Shown: positions 35,793 through 43,529 of the stretch, piece by piece
How the letters are laid out: every line of letters starts with the position of its first letter
Numbering within the stretch: position 1 is the first letter of the stretch
Assembly: GCF_022538055.1 (NCBI RefSeq)
Contig: NZ_JAKZAM010000003.1
Coordinates: 186,001-250,000, forward strand
Origin: Cognataquiflexum nitidum
GTDB lineage: Bacteria; Bacteroidota; Bacteroidia; Cytophagales; Cyclobacteriaceae
Length of the DNA: 64,000 nt
Direction of reading: 5' to 3'
Notes under the pieces: model-generated
The model's database searches: none
What the model saw: the letters and a program-made list of their open reading frames with translations, nothing else
What the model was told of the DNA's origin: nothing
Translations under genes and position numbers: made by a program

Positions 35793-36794
35793 ATGCTACT
35801 TAAACTATTTTCCAATCTGTTTGGCTACAACTACGAGGTAGTAAAAGCCCAAACTACCGTCAGCAAACAGAAGATCATTACTTTGGGCACACTGATGCTG
35901 ATTCCAGTTTCCCTTTGGACAATATCCGGTTTTTACATTGGTTATGACCTTTTGGGAGCAGGTTTTTTCCAATCCTTAATCGGCGGATTGTTTGTTGGTA
36001 CTCTGATTCTGATCATCGACAAAAGCTTCCTCACTACTCCAAAAGAAAGTGTCAGTAAGTGGCTCAAAACATTTAGAGTAGTCTTTGCAGTTGTAGCAAC
36101 GATTTTGGGTTCTATCGCTTTGGATCTGATGTTTTTTAGTGGGGACTTGGAGGAATATCGGGAGAAAAAATCCGCGAAAATTCAGAAAAGTGAGTCTGAT
36201 AGTTTTATGAAGGAAAACAATCATCTCCTTACTAATCTTGAGAACTCCATATCTAAACAGCAATCAATTACCGAAGCTTCCAAGATTGATTGGAAAAATG
36301 AAGCGGATGGTACAGGAGGTTCCGGCAGTGCAGGAATAGATAAAATAGCACTTCTGAAAGAAGGAATCTATAAATCTGATGCCGCAAAACTAGCACAGAT
36401 GGAAGCTAGCCTTCTTTCAATAAAAGATAGTCTTGGTCAAGAAGCAATCCTTTACGGTCAAAAAATGGCGACCAAGAAGAGTAATGCTTTGTTGAGCAAA
36501 GTCACAGACTTGCATGATTTTATCCTGAGTAGCGGATTAAGCATGTTCTTCTATGGGCTGTTTTTTGTGGCCGTGTTTTCCCTAGAAATTTTCTTTCTCA
36601 TCACAAAATCATCTACAGCAGATTCCCTTTTTGATAAAATGCTCTATGCAGAGGAGAGAATGGGAGAACGCAGGCTCCAAACTTTGATGACTCAAAGAGA
36701 TGAAATTCTTCGCCAAGATGGACTCTTTGGCCCTCGAGCAGAGAGAATCCGTCAATTGGCTTCAGAACACGACAACATCCGAAAAATCGGATAA
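35793..36794 (+). CDS. DUF4407 membrane protein
   Basis: 333 residues. Three membrane helices near the N-terminus (IITLGTLMLIPVSLWTISGF, GGLFVGTLILIIDKSFL, FAVVATILGSIALDLMFF) are followed by a long coiled-coil or helical hairpin (about 125-235) and a fourth membrane helix (FFYGLFFVAVFSLEIFFLIT), with a charged tail. This topology and the IDKSF motif fit DUF4407. The family has no assigned function. It sits in an operon with an HNH-like protein and a von Willebrand A protein. Confidence 0.8.
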   Translation: MLLKLFSNLFGYNYEVVKAQTTVSKQKIITLGTLMLIPVSLWTISGFYIGYDLLGAGFFQSLIGGLFVGTLILIIDKSFLTTPKESVSKWLKTFRVVFAVVATILGSIALDLMFFSGDLEEYREKKSAKIQKSESDSFMKENNHLLTNLENSISKQQSITEASKIDWKNEADGTGGSGSAGIDKIALLKEGIYKSDAAKLAQMEASLLSIKDSLGQEAILYGQKMATKKSNALLSKVTDLHDFILSSGLSMFFYGLFFVAVFSLEIFFLITKSSTADSLFDKMLYAEERMGERRLQTLMTQRDEILRQDGLFGPRAERIRQLASEHDNIRKIG

Positions 36795-36831
36795 GTAAAT
36801 CTTAATAACCCAACCTTTATCAATCTTAAAC

Positions 36832-37521
36832 ATGGAAAATCAAGCAGCAAATTCCTTTAACAAAGAGAATTCAACATTAAAGAAAAAGACCTTCTACCAT
36901 CTGGTCTTGGATCGAAGTGGAAGTATGAGTTCCTGCTGGGAAGAAGCCATCCAAGTTATCGATAAGCAACTTTTGGACTTGAGGCGAATTCAAATCGAAA
37001 ATCCGGATTCGGAAATCATTTTCTCACTCTGCGCATTCAATCAAGCACTTCATTTTTCTGAAGAATTAATGAATGCAGAAACGTCTAAAATCGACTGGAA
37101 AACAATTTTTCCTTACGGAATGACAGCCTTATATGATGCCATTGGAGAAAGTATTGAATTTTTGAAAGACAAAGCAGGTCAGAGTTTAGAAGAAAAACAT
37201 TCTGATGTTATCATATTGATTTTGACTGATGGATTAGAAAATTCTTCTAATAAACACCTTGGCCCAGAGATAAAAAAAATGATCGAAGCTTGTGAGCAAA
37301 CCGAAAAATGGAATTTTCTATTTCTTGCGGCAGGTTTGGATGTTGAACAAGTAACAAGAGAGTTTGATCGTGGAAGAAGAAATTCTTTAAATTTCAATAA
37401 ATCAATGATGGCTTCTGCTGTAGGCATGGTCAGCGATGAACTCTCGAACTTTGTCAAATCCAAAAACACTGGAGCAAAGAAGAAAGAATTCTTCAAGGAT
37501 GGGGATGATTTAGCTTTTTAA
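36832..37521 (+). CDS. von Willebrand A domain protein (TerY-like)
   Basis: 229 residues, a single vWA domain. The MIDAS metal site is complete: DRSGS (D27, S29, S31), T98 in GMTALYDA and D133 in LTDGLEN. No signal peptide is seen, so it is cytosolic, like the TerY proteins of tellurite-resistance and defence loci. In such systems the vWA protein often scaffolds a kinase/phosphatase or membrane partner. Here the partners would be the DUF4407 and HNH proteins upstream; no kinase is nearby. Confidence 0.82.
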   Translation: MENQAANSFNKENSTLKKKTFYHLVLDRSGSMSSCWEEAIQVIDKQLLDLRRIQIENPDSEIIFSLCAFNQALHFSEELMNAETSKIDWKTIFPYGMTALYDAIGESIEFLKDKAGQSLEEKHSDVIILILTDGLENSSNKHLGPEIKKMIEACEQTEKWNFLFLAAGLDVEQVTREFDRGRRNSLNFNKSMMASAVGMVSDELSNFVKSKNTGAKKKEFFKDGDDLAF

Positions 37522-37594
37522 AAGTTGACTACACCTCGCAAATCTTGAATCTTTATCAAGTTTTATTAACTCAAACCATTAGAAACAAAAACAA

Positions 37595-38458
37595 ATGAAA
37601 AATACCCTATTACTGTTAATTAGCTTTCTGACCTTGATGTCAACTCTTTGTGCTCAAGTAAAAGAGGGACACTATATTGGATTTGAAGTGGATGAATGGG
37701 TTTACAGTAAAAATCAAAAAACACATATTTTCCTGGAGACAGTCGAATTAAATACTCAGATAATAATGAATAAGAATAAGATTGAATTTCAAAAAGGAAA
37801 AGATGCTGAATGGCTCGCCAACAAATGGGAGTTTGATGAAACAGTAAAGGAAGAAGATGGAACTGTTTTCTACAGATACTTTGATGAAAGAGAACAAATG
37901 GTACTTTTTACTCCAGAAAACAATCTTTTGTATTACTATTATAATTGGGACGATACCTTTAAAAACTTCCGGAATTTAACTGTTTATAAAAACCTTCAAC
38001 TTAAAAGCAAAAAGAATCAAACTCTTGAAGATTCCGAAGAGCAAGTGGACCTCGCCAGATTTATCATTACAGATGCCAAATTTAATGGTGAAGATGTAAC
38101 TCCTACAGTAGTGAAGAACAAAGCTTATACTGTTTTTTATACTTTAAAGGGAAGAGAGGAGATTTACATGGCGAATTATTTTAGTGAAGCTAACACTCAA
38201 AGCTTCGGGCTGTTGTATGACTCAAATCTGGAAGTATTTAAGGAGACTGAGGAAGAATATAAAACAGACGTACTGACCTCTTCTTGGAGATATATGAATG
38301 ATTATGATGATAAAAAGGGGACAGCCAAAATCAAATTAATAAAAATTTATAAACCTCAAGGAATCATTTTTGAATTAACAATCATTGCTGAAAATCTTGA
38401 CTTAACGGTTTACAAGGGGTATATGGAGGGATCTTTGGATTTTTCAATGTTCAAATAG
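37595..38458 (+). CDS. secreted protein of unknown function
   Basis: 287 residues with a signal peptide (LLLLISFLTLMSTLCAQVKE). The mature part is beta-rich with many aromatic residues (GHYIGFEVDEWVYSKNQKTH, LLYYYYNWDDTFKNFRNLTV). No family recognised. It follows the vWA gene by about 70 bases on the same strand and may be a separate unit. Confidence 0.65.
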   Translation: MKNTLLLLISFLTLMSTLCAQVKEGHYIGFEVDEWVYSKNQKTHIFLETVELNTQIIMNKNKIEFQKGKDAEWLANKWEFDETVKEEDGTVFYRYFDEREQMVLFTPENNLLYYYYNWDDTFKNFRNLTVYKNLQLKSKKNQTLEDSEEQVDLARFIITDAKFNGEDVTPTVVKNKAYTVFYTLKGREEIYMANYFSEANTQSFGLLYDSNLEVFKETEEEYKTDVLTSSWRYMNDYDDKKGTAKIKLIKIYKPQGIIFELTIIAENLDLTVYKGYMEGSLDFSMFK

Positions 38459-38578
38459 TTCACATTTAAGCCTTGTATTGGCAACTTTGGATGCTTCATC
38501 GTTAAGAGCGGTTTGGCCTATGATCCACTGTTACCGGTTAGTGCTTAATTTTTATATCATAGAGCTTATAATGAATGG

Positions 38579-38851
38579 TCAAAGCCAGAAATGCTTGTCT
38601 TTTAAGATTAACGTTTGATCATCATTGTTAAGTTCATAGACATATTCAATCAAAATATCTTTATAAATGGAATTAAACCTTTCTCGTATAGTACCTTTAA
38701 TTAAATCACTCCTGTTAATAGGAGGAAGATTGGGTGGCCAATTAAGAGTTGATTTATAAGTTTCAAAATTATTTATTAGCCACTCTTTTTCATTAAAATC
38801 AGTATTATTCAGTTCCGAAAAAGCCTTTATATAATCGTCTTCATTGAGCAT
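38579..38851 (-). CDS. hypothetical protein, 90 aa
   Basis: A short acidic soluble frame (LNEDDYIKAFSELNNTDFNE) with no known motif. Support is only length, an ATG and composition similar to nearby genes. It could be a real small protein or chance. Confidence 0.4.
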   Translation of the reverse strand: MLNEDDYIKAFSELNNTDFNEKEWLINNFETYKSTLNWPPNLPPINRSDLIKGTIRERFNSIYKDILIEYVYELNNDDQTLILKDKHFWL

Positions 38852-39154
38852 AAGGCATGTATTTTTGGGTTACCTTTCGATTCATTGTTTGCCGTTTTCA
38901 TTGGTCAAATAAAGAGAATCTCATTTCAGTCAGCTACCATCAAGATAGCTGAATTTTCTGAACTACAGTCGAATTTGAGAAAATGGTTACCGACACATAA
39001 AAAAGGAAGGCACCTTCATCAATCGGATCTGTATTCCGGTTGCCCTATCACTGTAAAAAAAATCAGGATCTGACACGGATTTCAATCAAAAGACTGGTTT
39101 CTTTTTTATAGGTATTTTTGAAATCTACCGAAAGTTTGTGCAGTTATAACGAAA
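38852..39154. other. non-coding right edge of the island
   Basis: About 300 bases between the last island ORF and the tRNA terminator. Only short frames without motifs are present; nothing is recognised. Confidence 0.35.
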
Positions 39155-39175
39155 AAGGGATGAATTTCCTCCCTT
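39155..39175 (-). terminator. intrinsic terminator of tRNA-Arg
   Basis: AAGGGA pairs with TCCCTT across a 9-base loop; on the minus strand the stem runs into a T-run. It lies 20 bases beyond the tRNA 3' end, the expected place. Confidence 0.6.
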
Positions 39176-39194
39176 AAATCATTGTAAAACTGTG

Positions 39195-39266
39195 TAGCCT
39201 CGACGGGAATCGAACCCATATCTATTGTTTAGGAAACAACTATTCTATCCATTGAACTACGAGGCC
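39195..39266 (-). tRNA. tRNA-Arg (anticodon CCT)
   Basis: A 72-nt minus-strand gene that folds as a full cloverleaf: acceptor GGCCTCG/CGAGGCT, D-arm GTTCAATGGATAGAAT, anticodon stem GTTGT/ACAAT with loop TTCCTAA (anticodon CCT, reads AGG), T-arm ATGGGTTCGATTCCCGT, discriminator A. CCA is not encoded. Its 3' end points to lower coordinates, into the accessory region. A partial copy lies at 16925 and a broken copy at 39298. Confidence 0.93.
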
Positions 39267-39297
39267 ATTTGCACTTGTAAAGATGACTAATATATCT

Positions 39298-39379
39298 AAC
39301 CCATATCTATTGTTTAGGAAACAACTATTATATCCCCGTCCGACCGATGTCAGCCGGGCGGGCATTGAACTACGAAGCC
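39298..39379 (-). pseudogene. broken tRNA-Arg copy interrupted by a GC-rich palindrome
   Basis: A second copy of the tRNA-Arg lies 32 bases upstream of the intact gene. Thirty-two bases from the T-arm through the anticodon are identical, and the 5' acceptor end is kept with one change. The 3' acceptor end is missing, and a 28-base insertion splits the D-arm. It cannot make a functional tRNA. Confidence 0.8.
39336..39363. repeat. GC-rich palindrome inserted in the tRNA pseudogene
   Basis: The 28 bases are absent from the intact tRNA. They form CCCGTCCG / CGGGCGGG, an 8-bp stem with one T-G pair (39335-39362), around a 12-base loop. It resembles the palindrome at 16943-16963 in GC content, size and choice of site (inside a tRNA-Arg copy). 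Confidence 0.65.
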
Positions 39380-39390
39380 ATATTTAGACC

Positions 39391-39526
39391 GCTAGATATG
39401 AGATGCGAGATACTAGATTTGCAACCTGTGTTTGAAAACAACTCCAAAAAGTCTTTAAATAAAGCTGGTCTTGTTTCTTGACGCTAGTTTCATCTCTCGC
39501 TTCTCGCTTCTAATCTCTCGCTTCTA
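39391..39526. repeat. GAGATxCGAGA-type low-complexity inverted repeat
   Basis: The left side reads GCTAGATATGAGATGCGAGA and the right side, on the other strand, reads repeated AGAAGCGAGAGAT and AGAAGCGAGA units, ending in CTAGCG. The two sides face each other across about 70 bases and share the outer GCTAG. Such 10-base GAGAT/CGAGA units look like a dispersed intergenic repeat family. Confidence 0.55.
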
Positions 39527-39582
39527 AATCAGGTCGCAAGTTAAATCAATTCCCTCCATTTCCGCAAATAATATTAGGGTCA

Positions 39583-39615
39583 TTTGTTCATTTCATTTTT
39601 AATACGCTATCTTTG
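39583..39615 (+). promoter_or_regulatory. Bacteroidota-type promoter of the rpsP operon
   Basis: TTTG at 39583-39586 and TATCTTTG at 39608-39615, 21 bases apart, fit the -33 TTTG / -7 TAnnTTTG pattern of Bacteroidota sigma factor. It is about 55 bases before the rpsP start. Confidence 0.7.
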
Positions 39616-39670
39616 CAGTCCAAAATTTAAGATGGACGGGATCCATCAATTCACTAAATATCAAATTAAT

Positions 39671-40225
39671 ATGGCAGTAAAAATCAGATTATCGCGTAGA
39701 GGCAGAAAAAAAATGGCCATCTATGACGTTGTAGTAGCTGATGCTAGAGCTCCACGTGATGGACGCTTTATCGAAAAAATCGGGACTTATAACCCCAACA
39801 CTGACCCTGCATCCATCAACATCAACAATGAGCGCGCTCTTAAATGGTTGTTGAACGGTGCGCAGCCGACTGATACAGTAAAGGCTATGCTTTCTTACAG
39901 AGGTATATTGTTGCAAAAACACCTTCAAATCGGTGTATTGAAAGGCGCGATCACACAAGATCAGGCGGATGCAAAATTCGAAACTTGGAAATCTTCTAAA
40001 GAAGCTGCTATCGGCGGTAAAGTGGACAGATTGACCAAAGAAAAAGAAGACGCAAAAACCAAGGCATTTGAAGCTGAAACAGCTAAAAACCAAGCCCGTC
40101 TTGACGCCATCAAGAAAAAAGAAGATGACGCTATCGCTGCTGCTACTCCAAAAGTAGAAGAAGCTCCGGCGGCTGAGGTTGAAGCACCTGAGGCAGCAGC
40201 TGAAGGAGAAGAAACCCAAGCTTAA
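39671..40225 (+). CDS. rpsP: ribosomal protein bS16
   Basis: 184 residues from the ATG at 39671 ([20 protein letters not shown]), the standard S16 start; a longer frame to 39584 overlaps the promoter. The S16 core is residues 1-80. A C-terminal extension of about 100 residues is Lys/Glu-rich, then Ala/Glu/Pro-rich ([20 protein letters not shown]); such extensions are common in Bacteroidota. It opens the rpsP-rimM-trmD-rplS operon. Confidence 0.97.
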   Translation: MAVKIRLSRRGRKKMAIYDVVVADARAPRDGRFIEKIGTYNPNTDPASININNERALKWLLNGAQPTDTVKAMLSYRGILLQKHLQIGVLKGAITQDQADAKFETWKSSKEAAIGGKVDRLTKEKEDAKTKAFEAETAKNQARLDAIKKKEDDAIAAATPKVEEAPAAEVEAPEAAAEGEETQA

Positions 40226-40239
40226 TACCCCTTTACACC

Positions 40240-40770
40240 ATGAACAAAGACAATTGTTTCCAATTGGGCTATGTGTCCAAAGTTCATGGGCTTCATGGTG
40301 AGGTTACGGTAGTCCTGGATGTAGATTTTCCGGAAGATTACGAAGAACTGAAGCATGTCTTCATCGAGCAAAAAACCAGGTTAGTCCCTTTCTTTATTGA
40401 GCATTTTGTGTCCCAACCGAACAACAAGGTGCTTGCAAAATTTGAGGATTACAACTCGGTGGACGATGCAAGCAAACTCATAGGATCGGCTTTGTTCCTT
40501 CCGATGAGCGAATTGCCCGAGCTTGGAGAAGACCAATACTATTACCATGAATTGGTAGGTTTTGAGGTAATCGACGATTCCCTCGGACTTATCGGAGAGG
40601 TTAAGGTCATTTATGACATGGAAACCCAGGATTTATTGGGCGTCGAACATAAAGGAAAAGAGGTTTTGATACCCATTCAGGACCAGATTATCCTCAAAGT
40701 CGACAAGGCAGCTAAGAAAGTTTACTGCTCCCTGCCCACAGGATTGATTGACATATATTTGGAAGACTGA
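40240..40770 (+). CDS. rimM: 16S rRNA processing protein RimM
   Basis: 176 residues. The N-terminal RimM domain ([20 protein letters not shown]) and the C-terminal PRC barrel ([40 protein letters not shown]) are both complete. The protein assists maturation of the 30S subunit and binds S19. Fourteen bases follow rpsP, and its stop overlaps the trmD start by one base. Confidence 0.95.
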   Translation: MNKDNCFQLGYVSKVHGLHGEVTVVLDVDFPEDYEELKHVFIEQKTRLVPFFIEHFVSQPNNKVLAKFEDYNSVDDASKLIGSALFLPMSELPELGEDQYYYHELVGFEVIDDSLGLIGEVKVIYDMETQDLLGVEHKGKEVLIPIQDQIILKVDKAAKKVYCSLPTGLIDIYLED

Positions 40771-41456
40771 TGCGCATAGACATCATTTCAGTTGTTCCCG
40801 GATTGTTGGAAGGACCCTTTTCACATTCGATTCTCAAAAGAGCGGAAGAAAAAGGTTTGGCCACAGTGAGGGTCCACAACCTGAGAGATTATGCCGGCGG
40901 CAAACAGAAGCAGGTCGATGACTATGCATTTGGAGGCGGTGCCGGGATGGTCATGATGATAGAACCCATCGCCAAGTGCATCGAAACACTCAAGAGCGAA
41001 AGGGAGTATGATGAAGTCATTTACATGACACCTGACGGAAAGAAATTTGACCAGCAAATGGCCAATGAACTCTCTCTCAAGGAAAACTTCATCATCCTGT
41101 GCGGACACTATAAAGGTGTCGACGAAAGGGTCAGACTGAAATGGATTACCAAAGAAATCAGCATCGGTGATTATGTCCTCTCAGGAGGCGAATTGGCCGC
41201 AGCTGTGGTGACGGATGCCATTATCAGGTTGATTCCGGGAGTACTCAATGACGAAAGCTCGGCATTGACAGATTCCTTCCAGGACGGGCTTTTGGCCCCA
41301 CCGGTATATACCAGACCCGCAGACTATGAGGGAATGAAAGTGCCGGAAATATTAATGTCAGGACATCAAGCCAAAATAGATACCTGGAGATTTGAAGCAT
41401 CGGTTCGCCGAACCAAAGAAAGAAGACCGGACCTTCTCGAAGGAAAAGAACTCTGA
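40770..41456 (+). CDS. trmD: tRNA (guanine-37-N1)-methyltransferase
   Basis: 228 residues. SPOUT-family features include [20 protein letters not shown] at the start, [27 protein letters not shown] and the trefoil-knot SAM loop [19 protein letters not shown]. It methylates G37 in tRNAs that read CNN codons and prevents frameshifting. It overlaps rimM by one base. Catalytic Asp lies in the [11 protein letters not shown] loop region as in the family. Confidence 0.96.
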   Translation: MRIDIISVVPGLLEGPFSHSILKRAEEKGLATVRVHNLRDYAGGKQKQVDDYAFGGGAGMVMMIEPIAKCIETLKSEREYDEVIYMTPDGKKFDQQMANELSLKENFIILCGHYKGVDERVRLKWITKEISIGDYVLSGGELAAAVVTDAIIRLIPGVLNDESSALTDSFQDGLLAPPVYTRPADYEGMKVPEILMSGHQAKIDTWRFEASVRRTKERRPDLLEGKEL

Positions 41457-41498
41457 GGCGATATATCTAAGAAAGTAATATCATTGAGTCTAACAAAA

Positions 41499-41518
41499 GA
41501 TTGCGCTGAGGCGCAGTC
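41499..41518 (+). promoter_or_regulatory. strong hairpin in the rplS leader
   Basis: GATTGCGC-TGAG-GCGCAGTC, an 8-bp stem with one T-G pair and a tetraloop, sits 26 bases before the rplS start. It has no T-run, so it is not a terminator. It may be an RNA leader for L19 autoregulation or an mRNA-processing site; this is inference. Confidence 0.45.
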
Positions 41519-41544
41519 GCTACAAGCACATAAAATATACAGCT

Positions 41545-41916
41545 ATGAGCGAACTACTTAAAATTGTAGAAGCGGAATACAGCGAGGCGAGAGCCAAATT
41601 CCCTTCTTTCAAAGCAGGAGATACCATCAACGTCCACGTGAAAATCACTGAAGGTAACAAAGAGCGTATCCAGCAATTCCAAGGCACCGTCATCCAGAGA
41701 AAAAATCCAAATACAAACGGAGAAACTTTCACTGTAAGAAAAGTATCAAACGGTGTAGGTGTGGAAAGAATTTTCCCTATCATCTCCCCAGCCATCGACA
41801 AAATCGAATTGATGAGAGAAGGTAAAGTGAGAAGAGCTAGATTGTACTACCTAAGAGGTCGTCAAGGAAAGTCTGCCAAAATCAAAGAAAAAATCAGACA
41901 CAGAAAAGACGCTTAA
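41545..41916 (+). CDS. rplS: ribosomal protein bL19
   Basis: 123 residues with the full L19 signature ([60 protein letters not shown]). Last gene of the operon, 88 bases after trmD; the gap contains a stable hairpin. A strong terminator follows. Confidence 0.97.
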   Translation: MSELLKIVEAEYSEARAKFPSFKAGDTINVHVKITEGNKERIQQFQGTVIQRKNPNTNGETFTVRKVSNGVGVERIFPIISPAIDKIELMREGKVRRARLYYLRGRQGKSAKIKEKIRHRKDA

Positions 41917-41928
41917 TTGTCTTTTTCA

Positions 41929-41960
41929 CAAAAAGGGAATCCAAACGGTTTCCCTTTTTT
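41929..41960 (+). terminator. intrinsic terminator after rplS
   Basis: AAAAAGGGAATCC-aaac-GGTTTCCCTTTTTTT: a long stem with one T-T mismatch and an uninterrupted T-run. It also abuts the end of the convergent AbiEii gene and may serve both strands. Confidence 0.85.
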
Positions 41961-42745
41961 TATAGGCTTTGCTGACTTATAAACTCTTTAAACAAAAGCA
42001 CTTTTGCTTTGTCTTTTTCTGAAAAAAGGAAAGAGGCAACATCAGAAGCCATTTCTTCCATGCTGATTTTTTCACAATGCTCGATTATCCGGTTTTTGAG
42101 TTCCAAACCGGCGCTGATTCCTATTTTCTGACGGAGGTATCCGTAATCTGGAGTTTGGATTTTGCTCAGAATAAATACAACATCAAAAAAGTCCCTTCCC
42201 TTATTCCTTGGCCTATTCAAAATCGCATAAAACTTCTTCGCAAGCAGTAATTTCAAAGGCACAACTTTGATTGGGCAGAAAACATCAAACCGGTTTAGGA
42301 TGTAGGATTCTGAAATAAACTCAAAATGCTGAGCTTCAGTATCCAATTGGATCAAAATCTTTTCTTCCTCGTATCCTGAGAGTCCCGAATCGAAAAGAAG
42401 TTTTGGGAATTTTACCAAACAATGAAAAGCACCTCTAAATCTATTTTGGATTTCCACCTCGTAACCTTCATTGCTCAGAGAATTTTTAATCTCCAAGGAA
42501 ATTGATTCAAATTCATTTTCTGTCAAACCCAAATTATCGAAATCCAAGTCCTCAGAAAAACGTTGGTTACCGTGCACAATTCTCAAACAGGATCCTCCTA
42601 AAAAAATAAGTTTATTCCCATAAGAACTCTCAAACACAATTTGAAGGATTTTATATTGGAGGTATTCCCTAAGCATAAACCTCCTGAACTTATGAAGATG
42701 CTCAGGGAAAAATTTTTGGATTTCATCAATTCCTAACATGGTCAA
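41960..42745 (-). CDS. AbiEii/AbiGii-type nucleotidyltransferase toxin
   Basis: 261 residues. The nucleotidyltransferase core is FLGGSCLRIVHGNQRFSEDL followed by DFD: GGS at 50-52 and catalytic acids D66 and D68. The rest (VVPLKLLLAKKFYAILNRPR, GRDFFDVVFIL) matches the family C-terminus. AbiEii-type toxins add nucleotides to tRNA acceptor ends and stop growth. The start overlaps the upstream AbiEi-like gene by up to 20 bases, the usual antitoxin-first order of a type IV pair. It is inserted between rplS and gltX. Confidence 0.87.
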   Translation of the reverse strand: MTMLGIDEIQKFFPEHLHKFRRFMLREYLQYKILQIVFESSYGNKLIFLGGSCLRIVHGNQRFSEDLDFDNLGLTENEFESISLEIKNSLSNEGYEVEIQNRFRGAFHCLVKFPKLLFDSGLSGYEEEKILIQLDTEAQHFEFISESYILNRFDVFCPIKVVPLKLLLAKKFYAILNRPRNKGRDFFDVVFILSKIQTPDYGYLRQKIGISAGLELKNRIIEHCEKISMEEMASDVASFLFSEKDKAKVLLFKEFISQQSL

Positions 42746-43346
42746 CGTATTTTATTAAGCCCTCCACCCTTTTCTCAAGAGTTTTATTTTGGTAAATTTT
42801 TAAATAATCATGCAATAACTCCCATTTAATATGACTTATAACAGAGGGGTTTAGCCGCAAAGATTCAAAATCTCCTATACTGACGAAATTGGGATTTAGG
42901 TACAAATAGTCCAGAATGCATTTCTCTAAATCTGCCATTGCAAAATGGATATGCCCTACCTGTTTGATCTGATATCCAAAGAAAATCTTGCTGTGGATAC
43001 TTCTATAACTGAATGTCCCAATGAAGGTATTGAAGGTTGAAGTTTTTTTTGTAGAAATGGAAGTTATAGTAAATACTCCCTCAGGTATTAAGTTATAATG
43101 GCTAAATGCGGATTCCAAGGACACGTAGGAAGGTTGATAAATCTTATTGGCAATCCGGTATAAACTTTTCGTCGATTGTTCGATTTCCGCAAAGACATAC
43201 CATTTATTGATTATCTTTTTCAGGTATCCTTTTTCCTGCCATTCCACCAATCTTCTGTTATCGAAGTTCGGGAAAAATATATTTATGTGTGAAATAGAGA
43301 AAAAACCCAACGGCAACAGTTTTTCTCTAAATTCTAAATATTTCAT
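42726..43346 (-). CDS. AbiEi-like antitoxin/regulator
   Basis: 206 residues. The N-terminal 60 residues look like a winged helix (FDNRRLVEWQEKGYLKKIIN, then KWYVFAE), and the middle has the AbiEi pattern QPSYVSLESAFSHYNLIPEG with ITSISTKKTSTFNT. AbiEi proteins repress their own promoter and neutralise AbiEii. It is the first gene of the pair; its promoter would lie in the short region upstream of gltX. It is visibly more A/T-rich than the ribosomal genes on its left. Confidence 0.8.
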   Translation of the reverse strand: MKYLEFREKLLPLGFFSISHINIFFPNFDNRRLVEWQEKGYLKKIINKWYVFAEIEQSTKSLYRIANKIYQPSYVSLESAFSHYNLIPEGVFTITSISTKKTSTFNTFIGTFSYRSIHSKIFFGYQIKQVGHIHFAMADLEKCILDYLYLNPNFVSIGDFESLRLNPSVISHIKWELLHDYLKIYQNKTLEKRVEGLIKYVDHVRN

Positions 43347-43422
43347 TTTATTGTTATTTATAACAATTTTAAGAAATATAAATTGAAATTACAACCGCTA
43401 TTAATTAACCCATATCATTGGG

Positions 43423-43458
43423 TTGGTTATAAGGTATCCTTATCTTTTCCTATCTTTG
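43423..43458 (+). promoter_or_regulatory. Bacteroidota-type promoter of gltX
   Basis: TATCTTTG at 43451-43458 is a perfect TAnnTTTG -7 box, and the eight following bases are nearly the same as at the rpsP promoter. A TTGG at 43423 could be the -33 element, though at 24 bases the spacing is long. Confidence 0.55.
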
Positions 43459-43529
43459 CAGCCTCAAAATAGACTGAACAATACAACCAAACGGATTCCA
43501 ACAGGTTGTACTAAGAATAAAATCATACC

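Larger units (their letters stand above)
16925..39266. mobile_element. putative 22-kb genomic island at tRNA-Arg(CCT)
   Basis: Bounded on the right by an intact tRNA-Arg gene whose 3' end points into the region, and on the left by a copy of that tRNA's 3' half with its own terminator. Between them nearly every gene is accessory: a retron, a HEPN protein, PDDEXK and HNH nucleases, a RecD-like helicase, AAA ATPase, vWA and DUF4407 proteins, and orphans. Core genes resume at once to the right (rpsP-rimM-trmD-rplS). No tyrosine or serine recombinase was found inside, so it is either decayed, immobilised, or was assembled in several steps. The boundaries are inference from the repeats. Confidence 0.6.

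Noticed and set aside
36832-37521. TerY-P type system
   Set aside because: The vWA protein is TerY-like, but no kinase or phosphatase gene lies beside it.
16925-39266. Integrase or conjugation genes in the island
   Set aside because: None found: no tyrosine recombinase R-H-R-Y pattern, serine recombinase, relaxase or Tra protein among the frames.
39689-40219. 176-residue frame antisense to rpsP
   Set aside because: Shadow of the S16 gene; composition is the mirror of its Lys/Glu codons.
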